Part shown: one piece after another, positions 8,324 to 16,853 of the stretch
How the letters are laid out: every line of letters begins with the position of its first letter
Numbering within the stretch: position 1 is the stretch's first letter
Source of the DNA: Pseudorhodoferax sp965279475
GTDB taxonomy: Bacteria; Pseudomonadota; Gammaproteobacteria; Burkholderiales; Burkholderiaceae_C
Reading direction: 5' to 3'
Assembly (NCBI GenBank): GCA_965279475.1
Contig: CBDIIA010000002.1
Location: forward strand, 62,001 to 126,000
Length of the DNA: 64,000 nt
Notes under the pieces: model-generated
Told to the model about the DNA's origin: nothing
The model's database searches: none
What the model saw: only the letters and a program-made list of their open reading frames with translations
Made by a program: the position numbers and the translations under genes

Positions 8324-9000
8324 GCCGCGCCACCCATCTTGCACGCCCGGAACGTCTGGCACGCCCGGCAGGCCGCTTCACGACACCCTGGCGCGTCGCC
8401 GTCTGCGCCGCCCTGCTGCTGGCAGCCGGCTGCGCCGCGCCGCCGCCCGTCGTCAAACCACCCGAGGCGCCGCGCTCGTACCTGGTGCTGCTCGAAAACG
8501 AGGACGGCACCACGGGCAAGGTGGTCTACACCGGCGAGCAGGGCGGCCCGGTCGAACTCGACCAGGCACGCCAGGCCGTCGCGCTGCAGGGCAGCTCCAC
8601 GCGCTATACGGTCGACCCGGCTCAGCTGAGCCGGGACACCGACGCCGCACTGCGCGCCCAGCCCAAGCTGCCAAAGACCTTCCAGCTGTACTTCGAGGCC
8701 GGCGACACGCGCATCAACAAGGCATCGGAGGCACTGCTTGCCGAGGTGCTGGCCGAAGTCAAATCGCGGCCGGCGCCGGACATCTCGGTGATCGGCCATA
8801 CCGACACCGTGGGCAGCGCCGCGTCGAACGAGACGCTGTCGCTGCGCCGCGCCGAACAGGTCAGCCAGCTGCTGAAGGCGGCCGCCGCAGCCGCGGTCAA
8901 TGTCGAGGTCACCTCGCACGGCGAACGCAACCTGCTGGTGCAGACCCCGGACAACACGGCCGAGCCGCGGAACCGGCGGGTCGAGGTGACGGTGAGGTAG
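8320..9000 (+). CDS. OmpA-family outer-membrane lipoprotein
   Basis: 226 aa. A hydrophobic leader ends in the lipobox LLAAGC (Cys near residue 38), so it is a predicted lipoprotein, after which comes a Pro-rich linker. The C-terminal half (about 115-226) is an OmpA/MotB peptidoglycan-binding domain: YFEAGDTRINKASEALL, then GHTDTVGSAASNETLSLRRAE and NRRVEVTV. Asp and Arg positions used for diaminopimelate binding are present. It is translationally coupled to the FecR gene. Immediately after its stop begins the palindromic element at 9001. Confidence 0.9.
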   Translation: MSRATHLARPERLARPAGRFTTPWRVAVCAALLLAAGCAAPPPVVKPPEAPRSYLVLLENEDGTTGKVVYTGEQGGPVELDQARQAVALQGSSTRYTVDPAQLSRDTDAALRAQPKLPKTFQLYFEAGDTRINKASEALLAEVLAEVKSRPAPDISVIGHTDTVGSAASNETLSLRRAEQVSQLLKAAAAAAVNVEVTSHGERNLLVQTPDNTAEPRNRRVEVTVR

Positions 9001-9265
9001 CTAGGAGCCTGTCGGGCTTGGGCATGGCCCCGCGCCGTTTCCTGGGACTGCCAGGCAAGGCGTGGGCGAGGCCGTGTGGCGTGCCACACCACGAGCCCGC
9101 AACGCGGCATGGCAGTCCCAGGAAACGGCCCGAAGGGTTGCGCGGCACAGGGCGCATGCGGCGTTGCCAATGCTCGCTGGACAGAAGTCCAGCTTGCGCT
9201 TGGCGCCTTGCCTGCACCCTGCGTCGCACAACGCGGGGCCATGCCCAAGCCCGACAGGCTCCTAG
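9001..9265. repeat. 265-bp palindromic element with 34-bp perfect terminal inverted repeats
   Basis: Bases 9001-9034 and 9232-9265 are perfect inverted copies, starting CTAGGAGCCTGTCGGG. Nested inside is a second perfect 20-bp pair (9034-9053 and 9110-9129) and a hairpin GTGTGGC/GCCACAC at 9074-9089. No transposase is encoded. It fills the gap between two convergent genes, so it could fold into a bidirectional terminator. It resembles a non-autonomous, MITE-like repeat. Confidence 0.85.
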
Positions 9266-9278
9266 CGTCCGCGCTGAA

Positions 9279-11462
9279 CTACTTCTCCGTCATCACCAGC
9301 ACATCCCCCTGCTCCCCCTGACGCAGCCGCTGCAGGTGCAACGCCACCAGCGGGTCGGCGCCGTGGGTGGTGGCCAGGGTTTCGAAGGCCTGCAGGGCCG
9401 CGGGGTCGCGGGCCTCCATCGCGTCGTAGGCGGCTTCGTAGGCTTGCACGAACGGGGTGTCGACCGGTCCGGCCAACCCGTCGTTCCAGGGCTGGAACAC
9501 CAACAGCGGCCGGGTCTTGCCCTTCAGCACCAGGCGGCCGACGCGGCGTACCGGCACGTCGGCGCAGCCGGCCAGCGTGGCTTCGGACACGCAGACGCGG
9601 GTGCCGAGCTGCTTGTTGACGCTTTCCAGCCGCGATGCGGTGTTGACCGGGTCGCCGAGCGCGCGGTAGTCGAACATCGTGCTGCCGCCGAAGTTGCCGA
9701 CGATCACGTCGCCGCTGTGCACGCCGATGCGCGTGTGGCCGAAGGCGACGCCGGCCGCCTGCTGGCGCGCGGTGAACGCGGCGGCAAAGCGCTGCATCTC
9801 CAGCGCGCAATCGAAGGCGCGCTGCTGGTGGTCGGCCTGCGGTACCGGTGCCGAGAACATGATGGCCACCGCGTCGCCGACGATGCGGTCCAGCGTGCCG
9901 TGGTGCCGGAACGCGATCGCGATCATCTCGTCGAGGTAGGTGTTCAGCAGGCCGACGGCGGCGGCCGGGTCGATCTTCTCCATCAGGCCGGTGAAGCCGG
10001 CCAGGTCGGTGAAGATGAAGCTGCACGCCTGCCGGCGGCCGCCCAGTTCGAGCTGTTCCGGGTGCTGCACGATGTGCGTGACCAGGTTGGGCGACACGTA
10101 GCGCGAGAACGCCTGCGCCACCCAGCGCCGGCGCTGCTCGCTGGCCTGGTGGCGCAGCACGCTGGGCAGCAGGAACGAGAAGAACACGCCCAGCGCCGGC
10201 ATCAGCGGGTCCAGCAGCAGGCGCTTGTCGACGAACGCGAACCAGCCACCGGCGGCCAGCGCGCCGATCAGCAGCATCGTCGCCAGCGCCGACCACAGCG
10301 GGCCCGTGGTCAGCGCGAGCGTGCCGACCAGCAGGCCGCCCGCCACCAGGGCCAGCGCCTCCGCCGACCGCGCCCACGACGGCCGGTACAGGAACCCGTC
10401 GGTCAGCGCCTGCTCCAGCGCCTGCGCATGGACCTCGACCCCGGGGATCACCGTGCCCAGCGGGCTGAACCGCAGGTCCATCAGACCCTGCGCCGAGCTG
10501 CCGACCAGCAGCAGCCGGCCGCGCAGCGCCTCGGGTGGCACGGCGCCTTCGAGGATCTGCCACGCCGGGATGGTGCGCGCCGCCACCGCTTCGCTGTAGT
10601 GCACCCACAGCTCGCCGCCGGCCGTGGTGGGCAGCGTGATCTGCCCGATGCGCAGCTCGGCCAGGCCGTCGCCCGGGTGCGCCCCGGTGCGCAGCAGGTA
10701 GTTGGTCTCGCCCTGCCCCACCCGCAGCATCTCGGCGGCCAGCGTCGGCACCAGCTGGTCCTGCACGCGCAGCACCATCGGCACGCGCCGCACCACGCCG
10801 TCGTTGTCGGGCAGGAAGGCCAGCGCACCGTTGCCGGCGGCCGCCCCGGCCAGCAGCGGCAGCGCTGCGACGACGCCACCGAAGCTGGGCAGATAGGGCG
10901 CGGCCGGCTCGCCCAGCTGCACGTAACGCGCGGTCTGGGGCAGCAGCGGCGCGGCGGGCGGCGCCGACGAGGCAGATGGTGGCGCGGACGCGCTACCCTG
11001 CGGCAGCAGCGAAAACCCGAGCACGGTGCCGCCGCGCTGCAGCGCCGCTGCGAACACGGCGTCGTGGTCAGGCAGGCTGCGCAGCAGGGGCTGCGCGCTG
11101 TCCGGCAGTTGCCACAGCCGGGCCATCGCGCCGGGCGAGGTGCGGTCGGGCTCGGCGAACACCACGTCGAAGCCGATCGCCGCGGCCTGCGCATCCTGCA
11201 TGCGCTGCACCATCTCGGCCAGCCGCGTGCGCGGCCAAGGCCATTGGCCGATGCGAGCCAGGCTCTGCTCGTCGACATCGACCACACGCACCGCCGTGTC
11301 CTGGTAGGGGCGTGGATGCCAGCGCTGGTACTGGTCGAACACGCCATGGCGCAGCGTCTGCAGCCAGGCCGGGTCGGCCAGCAGGAACACGGCACCGCTC
11401 ACCACCACGGCCAGCATCGCAACCGTGTGCAGCAGCTTGCGCCACGACCACCAGGCCGGCAT
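9279..11462 (-). CDS. CHASE2-domain class III nucleotide cyclase
   Basis: Membrane cyclase of 727 aa. One N-terminal membrane segment (about 10-30) leads to a periplasmic CHASE2 domain, followed by about three membrane segments near 310-400 and a cytoplasmic class III cyclase domain (about 470-640). Metal-site Asp residues are in FTDLAGFT (near 482) and GDAVAIMF (near 525); the transition-state part is VNTASRLE. The usual base-reading Lys is Arg (TLDRIVGD) and the usual Thr/Asp before GD is Arg (DYRALGD), so ATP versus GTP preference cannot be read from the sequence. The start at 11462 is 5 bases after the stop of the response-regulator gene, which implies an operon. Confidence 0.9.
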   Translation of the reverse strand: MPAWWSWRKLLHTVAMLAVVVSGAVFLLADPAWLQTLRHGVFDQYQRWHPRPYQDTAVRVVDVDEQSLARIGQWPWPRTRLAEMVQRMQDAQAAAIGFDVVFAEPDRTSPGAMARLWQLPDSAQPLLRSLPDHDAVFAAALQRGGTVLGFSLLPQGSASAPPSASSAPPAAPLLPQTARYVQLGEPAAPYLPSFGGVVAALPLLAGAAAGNGALAFLPDNDGVVRRVPMVLRVQDQLVPTLAAEMLRVGQGETNYLLRTGAHPGDGLAELRIGQITLPTTAGGELWVHYSEAVAARTIPAWQILEGAVPPEALRGRLLLVGSSAQGLMDLRFSPLGTVIPGVEVHAQALEQALTDGFLYRPSWARSAEALALVAGGLLVGTLALTTGPLWSALATMLLIGALAAGGWFAFVDKRLLLDPLMPALGVFFSFLLPSVLRHQASEQRRRWVAQAFSRYVSPNLVTHIVQHPEQLELGGRRQACSFIFTDLAGFTGLMEKIDPAAAVGLLNTYLDEMIAIAFRHHGTLDRIVGDAVAIMFSAPVPQADHQQRAFDCALEMQRFAAAFTARQQAAGVAFGHTRIGVHSGDVIVGNFGGSTMFDYRALGDPVNTASRLESVNKQLGTRVCVSEATLAGCADVPVRRVGRLVLKGKTRPLLVFQPWNDGLAGPVDTPFVQAYEAAYDAMEARDPAALQAFETLATTHGADPLVALHLQRLRQGEQGDVLVMTEK

Positions 11463-11467
11463 GCGGA

Positions 11468-11872
11468 TCACGGCGCCGGTTGCTCCGGTGCCGGCACGGC
11501 GCCATCGAGCACGGCGCGGATGCACGCCAGCAGCACGTCGCGCTGGTACGGCTTGGTGATGTAGTCGGTCGCGCCCTGGGCCAGCGTCTCCTGCACGTCG
11601 CTGCTGTCGGCGCGTGCCGTCAGCAGCACCACCGGCAGCGCGGCGGTGCGGGGATCGTCGCGCAGCGCGCGCAGCAATTGGCGCCCGCCCAGCTCGGGCA
11701 TCATCATGTCGGTCAGCACCAGCGCCGGCAGCCGCGGCAACTGCCCATGCACCATGTCGAGCGCCTCACGCCCGTTGACGGCCGACAGCACCTCGTAGCC
11801 CTCGATGCGCAGCAACCGGCCCAGGTTGGCGCGGATGTCGGGCTCGTCTTCGGCGATCAGGATCTGGGGCAT
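11468..11872 (-). CDS. Single-domain response regulator (CheY-like)
   Basis: 134-aa receiver domain with no output domain: acidic pocket ED at 9-10, phospho-acceptor Asp55 in VLTDMMMPELGG, and the conserved Lys in TKPY near 107. A short Ala/Pro-rich tail follows. The ATG at 11872 has a GGAGA ribosome site; the longer upstream frame runs into the kinase gene. It lies between the multi-PAS kinase and the CHASE2 cyclase on the same strand, so it probably carries phosphate from the kinase, with the cyclase or an unlinked partner as target. Confidence 0.9.
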   Translation of the reverse strand: MPQILIAEDEPDIRANLGRLLRIEGYEVLSAVNGREALDMVHGQLPRLPALVLTDMMMPELGGRQLLRALRDDPRTAALPVVLLTARADSSDVQETLAQGATDYITKPYQRDVLLACIRAVLDGAVPAPEQPAP

Positions 11873-11909
11873 GGGGAGTCTCCGGTCCGGCGTTGGCAGA
11901 ATGTTCGTC

Positions 11910-14900
11910 TCACAGCAGCACGGTGAAACGTGTGCCCTGGCCCAGCGCACTGCTCACCTCGATGCTGCCGCCGTGCACCTCGACCGCCTTCTTCACGATG
12001 GCCAGGCCCAGGCCCGTGCCCTGGATGCTGCCGACGTTGCTGGCCCGGTGGAACGACTCGAACAGGTGGCCGATCTCGTGCGCCGGGATGCCGATGCCCT
12101 GGTCCGACACCTCGAACAGCCAGCGCTCGCCCTGATCGGACACCCGCAGCACCACGCTGCCGCCGTCGGGCGAATACTTGACCGCGTTCGACAGCAGATT
12201 GCCGAACACGTGGCGCAGCAGCTTCTCGTCGAACGCGCCGGTGTCGCGCGCGGAGGCGTAGTCGTAGACGACGTCGCCAGGGCGCTCGGCCTGCTGCTGG
12301 CGGGCCTCGTCGACGCACTGCGCGCACAGCGCCCGGAGATCGATCGGCTGCGGCCGGAACTCGAGCATCTGCGCATCGGCCTTGCCGATCAGCAGCATGC
12401 GGTCGAGCATCCGGGTCATGCGCTGCACGCCGGCCTCGATGCTCTGCAGGATCTCCAGCTTCTCCTCGGCCGGCATGCGGTCGCCGTAGTACTTGATGAG
12501 TTCGGCCGACGACAGGATGGTGGCCAGCGGCGTGCGGAACTCGTGGCTGGTCATCGACACGAAACGCGAGCGCAGTTCGTTCAGCTCCTTCTGCCGCGCC
12601 AGCGCCTCGCGCACGTCGTCTTCGGCGCGCTTGCGGTCGGTGATGTCGAGAAAGGTCCAGATCGCACCGGCGTCCGGGTTCTTGCCGAACACGCAGCGCC
12701 CGGCCAGCTGCACCCAGAGGGTCTCGCCGTTGCTGCGCACCATCCTGCGTTCGGTCGTGTAGAAGCCGTCGCGCCGCAGATGTTCGAGCGTGACCGCGCC
12801 CTCGCGCGCATAGGTCTCGTCGTCGGGATAGAACATGCGCGACGAACGGCCGGTGATCTCTTCGCGGCTGTAACCCATCATCTCGACGAACTTGTCGTTG
12901 ACCCAGCGGATGTGCCGGTTGACGTTGAACGCGATGCCCACCAGCACGCTGCTGAAGATCGCCTCGCGCTCGGACGAGGTGCGCTGCAAGGCCACTTCGA
13001 GCTCCTTGCGTTCGGTCACGTCCATCACCGTCCACACGGTGCCGTGCGCGGCATCGGCCGCATTCACCGCCTTGCCGGTGACCGACGCCCAGAACGGCGT
13101 GCCGTCGAGCCGGCGCAGCTGGATCTCGCCCTCGTACGCCAGCCGCTCGCGCATGCGCGCGGCGATCTCGGTGTTGACCCGCACGAAGTCTTCGGGCGAA
13201 GGGAACAGGGCCACCCAGTCCTGGGGCTGCGGCGTGCCGGGTTCCGCGCCGAAGATGCGCGACATCGCGCGGTTCTGCCAGCGCAGCCGGCGGTCCTGCC
13301 GGAGAAAGGCGATGCCGACCAGCGAGTTCTCGAGGATGGTCTCGCGCTCGGCCAGCGTGTCGCGCAGCGTGGCCTCGAGCGCCTTGCGGTGGCTGACGTC
13401 CGAGAAGAACGTGAGCGTGGCGCTCTTACCCTCCCAGGGCACGATGGTGACGCCGATCTCGATCCAGGTGACGGCGCCGTCGTCGTGCAGCAACCGCAGC
13501 TCGTAGCGGCTGGGCACCTCCTCACCGTCGAGCCGGCGCTTCTGGCGGTCCAGCACCAGCGGGCGATCGTCGGGGTGGATGGATTCGGTAAAGCCGCGCT
13601 CGATCATCTGCTGATGCGAGCGGCGGGCGATCAGCGTGGCGCGCTGGTTGACGAACACGAAGCGCTGGTCCTGCACGACGACCATGCCCTCGCCAACGTG
13701 CTCGACCACCGCCCGGTAGCGCTCCTCGGAGCGGTGCATGGCCTCGATCATCATCTTGCGGTCGGTGATGTCGGAGAAGAAGGACATCGTCGCCTTCTGG
13801 CCCGACCACGGCACGATGGTGGTGCCCAGCTCGATCCAGCGGACCGTGCCGTCGCGGTCGACGATCCGCACCTCGTAGCGGCTCAGCACGTCGTCGCCGG
13901 CCAGGCGGCGCTGGCGCCGTTCGAGAATCATCGCCAGGTCGTCGGGATGGAACAGCTGCAGGTAGCCGAGCCGGTCGACCTCCTCGCGCGTCATGCGCAT
14001 GATCTCGAGCGCGCGCGAATTGACGAACACCGGCTTGTCGGTCTCGATCACGACGACCATGCCCTCGCCCGCATGCTCGACCACCGCGCGCAGGCGCTCC
14101 TCCGACACGCGGATCTCCTCCAGCATCTGCTTGCTCTCGGTCACGTCGGTGAAGAAGGTCAGCGCCGCCGGCTTGCCGCCCCAGGGCACGACGGCCACGC
14201 CGATGGCCAGCCAGCGCACGACGCCGCCGGGCAGCAGCAGGCGCAGCTCGTAGTGGTCGGGTAGCGCCTCGCCGGCCAGGCGGCGGCGCTGCCGGTCGAG
14301 CACCAGCGCATGGTCGTCCGGGTGCACCCGCGTCAGAAAGCCGATCTGCTGCATCTCGGCCAGCGGCATGCCGGCGATCTCGGCCGCGCGGGCGTTGGCG
14401 TAGGCCACCTTCTCATCCTGGATGACGATCATGCCCTCGCTCAGGTGCTCGACCACCGCGCGGTAGCGCTCTTCGGAGACGCGCAAGGCCTCGTTGATCG
14501 CCCTGCGCTCGGTCATGTCCGAGAAGAACGACATCGTCGCCGGCCGGCCCTCCCAGGGCACGAGCGTCGCGTGCACGTCCATCCAGCGCACGGTGCCGTC
14601 GTCGTCGACGCGGCGCAGTTCGTAGCGGTCGGGCACGTTGTCGCCCTTCTGCCGCTGGCGCTGGCGCTGCGCCGCAATCGGGCGGTCGTCCGGGTGCAGC
14701 CACTGCAGGAAGTCGGCACCGATCACCGTGGCCGGGTCGAGCCGCATCACCTCGCTGGCGCGCGCGTTGGCGAACACCACCTTGCCGTCCTGCAGCACCG
14801 CCATGCCCTCGCCCAGATGCTCTACCAGCGAGCGGTAACGCTCCTCGGACTGGCGCAGTGCCTTCTGCGTCGACTGCCGCTCCGACACATCGCGCATGAA

Positions 14901-15287
14901 GATGCCCGAGCCTTCGCCGTCGTCGGCCGGCAGCGAGAAGATCGACAGCTCGACCGTGATCAGCCGGCCGTCACGGTGCCGCACGTCGATCTCGACCAGG
15001 CCGTCGAGCCCGCGGGCGGCGCCGCTCTTCAGATAGGGTTCGAGGCCGCTTTCGTGCGCCTCCTCGGCGTGCGCCGGCACGATCACCGCCGACAGCGGCC
15101 GGCCGATCGCCTCGCCGCGCTGCCAGCCGAGCATGCGCTCGGCGCTCAAGTTCCATTCGATCACCCGGCCCTGCGCGTCGGTCGCGACCACGCCATCGCG
15201 CGCCCAGGCCAGGAACTGCGGCACATCGAAACGCAGGCCGGGCGAGGCCGGCGGAGCCGAAGCGAACGGGGCGGATGAGGTCGTCAT
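11910..15287 (-). CDS. Soluble histidine kinase with seven PAS domains
   Basis: 1125 aa with no clear membrane segment. Seven successive PAS units are visible. The second to fifth each open with a near-identical phrase of the form SEERYRAVVEH..GEGM.V.QD and look like recent tandem duplicates; the sixth and seventh open with ERETILENSLVGIAF and EREAIFSSVLVGIAF. Then come HisKA (phospho-His in TSHEFRTP near 914) and HATPase (N-box GNLLSNAVKYS, DQGIGIP, GTGLGLAIVKK) to the end. It should be a cytoplasmic sensor of redox state, gas or small ligands. It is transcribed with the receiver gene and cyclase, and is divergent from the OmpR-type regulator at 15460. Confidence 0.92.
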   Translation of the reverse strand: MTTSSAPFASAPPASPGLRFDVPQFLAWARDGVVATDAQGRVIEWNLSAERMLGWQRGEAIGRPLSAVIVPAHAEEAHESGLEPYLKSGAARGLDGLVEIDVRHRDGRLITVELSIFSLPADDGEGSGIFMRDVSERQSTQKALRQSEERYRSLVEHLGEGMAVLQDGKVVFANARASEVMRLDPATVIGADFLQWLHPDDRPIAAQRQRQRQKGDNVPDRYELRRVDDDGTVRWMDVHATLVPWEGRPATMSFFSDMTERRAINEALRVSEERYRAVVEHLSEGMIVIQDEKVAYANARAAEIAGMPLAEMQQIGFLTRVHPDDHALVLDRQRRRLAGEALPDHYELRLLLPGGVVRWLAIGVAVVPWGGKPAALTFFTDVTESKQMLEEIRVSEERLRAVVEHAGEGMVVVIETDKPVFVNSRALEIMRMTREEVDRLGYLQLFHPDDLAMILERRQRRLAGDDVLSRYEVRIVDRDGTVRWIELGTTIVPWSGQKATMSFFSDITDRKMMIEAMHRSEERYRAVVEHVGEGMVVVQDQRFVFVNQRATLIARRSHQQMIERGFTESIHPDDRPLVLDRQKRRLDGEEVPSRYELRLLHDDGAVTWIEIGVTIVPWEGKSATLTFFSDVSHRKALEATLRDTLAERETILENSLVGIAFLRQDRRLRWQNRAMSRIFGAEPGTPQPQDWVALFPSPEDFVRVNTEIAARMRERLAYEGEIQLRRLDGTPFWASVTGKAVNAADAAHGTVWTVMDVTERKELEVALQRTSSEREAIFSSVLVGIAFNVNRHIRWVNDKFVEMMGYSREEITGRSSRMFYPDDETYAREGAVTLEHLRRDGFYTTERRMVRSNGETLWVQLAGRCVFGKNPDAGAIWTFLDITDRKRAEDDVREALARQKELNELRSRFVSMTSHEFRTPLATILSSAELIKYYGDRMPAEEKLEILQSIEAGVQRMTRMLDRMLLIGKADAQMLEFRPQPIDLRALCAQCVDEARQQQAERPGDVVYDYASARDTGAFDEKLLRHVFGNLLSNAVKYSPDGGSVVLRVSDQGERWLFEVSDQGIGIPAHEIGHLFESFHRASNVGSIQGTGLGLAIVKKAVEVHGGSIEVSSALGQGTRFTVLL

Positions 15288-15459
15288 AAATCGCCGCAGG
15301 TTGGTTTGCGAAACGCGCACACGCCGCCTGCGGACCGTGCCCGCGGCGGCTGGCGCAGCATAGCGCAAGCGACACACTCGTCGATACAATCCGGCCGCGA
15401 GCCCGCAAGCCCAGGAGCCCATCCGGCGGCGCACTCGCGAAGCCAAGGAGTGATGGTCC

Positions 15460-16224
15460 ATGGAACAGCACGACACCCCCGCCAAGCCGCAGTTGCTGGT
15501 GGTGGACGACGAAGCCGATCTGCGCAGTGTGCTTGCCAAGTATTTTGGTTACAACAACTTCGAGGTGCGCACCGCATCCGATGCCATGCAGGCGCGCGCC
15601 ATGGTCGGCCAGCTGGTGCCCGACCTGGTGCTGATCGACGTCAACATGCCTGGCGAAAGCGGCCTCTCGCTGGCCCGCTGGCTGCGCGAGACCCAGCCCC
15701 GCATCGGCATCGTGATGCTGACCGGCGCGGCCGATTCGGTCGACCGCATCGTCGGCCTCGAAGTCGGCGCCGACGACTACGTGACCAAGCCCTTCGAGAC
15801 GCGTGAGCTGCTGGCCCGCCTGCGCGGCCTGCTGCGCCGGCTGGGTCCTCTGGAGACCGACGAAGGCGTCGACGCGCCGGCCGCTGCCGCCCCCGCCGCG
15901 CCCAGCACCAAGACGCGCGTGCGCTTCGGCCTGTGCGATCTCGACCTGGAAGGCCGCCGGCTGCTGCTGGTGGCCGACGGCAGCGAGGTCGCGGTGTCGG
16001 CCGCCGAGTTCGACCTGCTGGCGCTGTTTGCACGCCACCCCAACCGGCCGCTGAACCGCGACCAGATCATGGAATACGGCCACAACCGCAGTTGGGAAGT
16101 GTTCGACCGCTCGATCGACCTGCGCATCATGCGGCTGCGGCGCAAGCTGGAGCCGATCCCCGAAAAACCCGCCGTGCTGCGCACCGTGCGCAGCGTGGGC
16201 TATATGTTCGTGCCGTCGGACTGA
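15460..16224 (+). CDS. OmpR/PhoB-family response regulator
   Basis: 254 aa. The receiver domain (about 10-125) has the acidic pocket VVDDEAD, Asp60 in LIDVNMPGESG, Thr in LTGAAD and Lys in TKPFE; an Ala/Pro linker (about 135-150) leads to a winged-helix DNA-binding domain ending RTVRSVGYMFVP. It is divergent from the seven-PAS kinase across a 172-base gap, so the two probably form a pair. The last 25 bases overlap the convergent DJ-1-like gene. Confidence 0.9.
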   Translation: MEQHDTPAKPQLLVVDDEADLRSVLAKYFGYNNFEVRTASDAMQARAMVGQLVPDLVLIDVNMPGESGLSLARWLRETQPRIGIVMLTGAADSVDRIVGLEVGADDYVTKPFETRELLARLRGLLRRLGPLETDEGVDAPAAAAPAAPSTKTRVRFGLCDLDLEGRRLLLVADGSEVAVSAAEFDLLALFARHPNRPLNRDQIMEYGHNRSWEVFDRSIDLRIMRLRRKLEPIPEKPAVLRTVRSVGYMFVPSD

Positions 16225-16853
16225 GCCGCCGAGCGCATGAGGATCGGCAGGCGCTGCCGGTTCGCCTCGGCCGCAAAGCCGTATTCGAGGATCCTGGCCA
16301 CCTCGTCGATCTTGCCGGCCTCGCCGAGCCGGGTGCGCAGCACGTACAGGATCGTGTCGATGCACAGGCTGACGCCGCCGCCGGTGACGATGTCGCCGCT
16401 GTCGACCAGCAAGGCCGGCACGGCATCGACCTGCGGATGGCGCAGACCCAGCAGGCCCAGCGGCGATTCTTCTGGCGGCACCACTTCCCGCTTGGTGGTC
16501 GCGCTGCGGCCGTCCAGCAGGCCGGCGGCGGCCACGATCATCGCGCCGGTGCAGATCGACACGATGGTGGCGCGCGGGGCGCGGCCGCGCAGGAACGCCA
16601 GCAGCGCGGCGTCGGCGCTGGCCTCGACCCAGCCTGGCCCGCCCGGCACGATCAGCGCGTCCACCTCGGGACACGAGGCGAAATCGTGCTCGGGCGCGAC
16701 GCGCAGGCCGCTCGAGAACAGCTGCAGATCGCGCGTGGCGGCCACCGTGGTGCACAACAGTTCGGGCAGCACGCGCCGCGCCATCGAGACCACGCCGAGC
16801 GCGGCCAGGTCGATCGGCTCGACGCCCGGATAGCAGAGGAAGGCGAACTTCAT
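16200..16853 (-). CDS. DJ-1/PfpI (class I glutamine amidotransferase-like) protein
   Basis: 217 aa with the DJ-1/PfpI fold. The nucleophile elbow is SICTGAMIVAAAG with Cys101, and the family stretch LIVPGG..WVEA lies at 68-78. It looks like the N-terminal half of FtrA/GlxA-type AraC regulators, but no DNA-binding domain follows, so it is a stand-alone hydrolase- or chaperone-like protein. The ATG at 16853 overlaps the stop of the TRAP large-permease gene (ATGA), so it is the last gene of the TRAP operon and its substrate may be linked to what TRAP imports. The activity is unknown. Confidence 0.85.
   Translation of the reverse strand: MKFAFLCYPGVEPIDLAALGVVSMARRVLPELLCTTVAATRDLQLFSSGLRVAPEHDFASCPEVDALIVPGGPGWVEASADAALLAFLRGRAPRATIVSICTGAMIVAAAGLLDGRSATTKREVVPPEESPLGLLGLRHPQVDAVPALLVDSGDIVTGGGVSLCIDTILYVLRTRLGEAGKIDEVARILEYGFAAEANRQRLPILMRSAAQSDGTNI

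Noticed and set aside
8250..11564. 1104-codon plus-strand frame across the cyclase region
   Set aside because: It crosses two real genes and the palindromic element, and shows no motif. It is a shadow frame.
11805..14264. 819-codon plus-strand frame opposite the PAS kinase
   Set aside because: Repetitive His, Ala and Gln content mirrors the repeated PAS units on the other strand.
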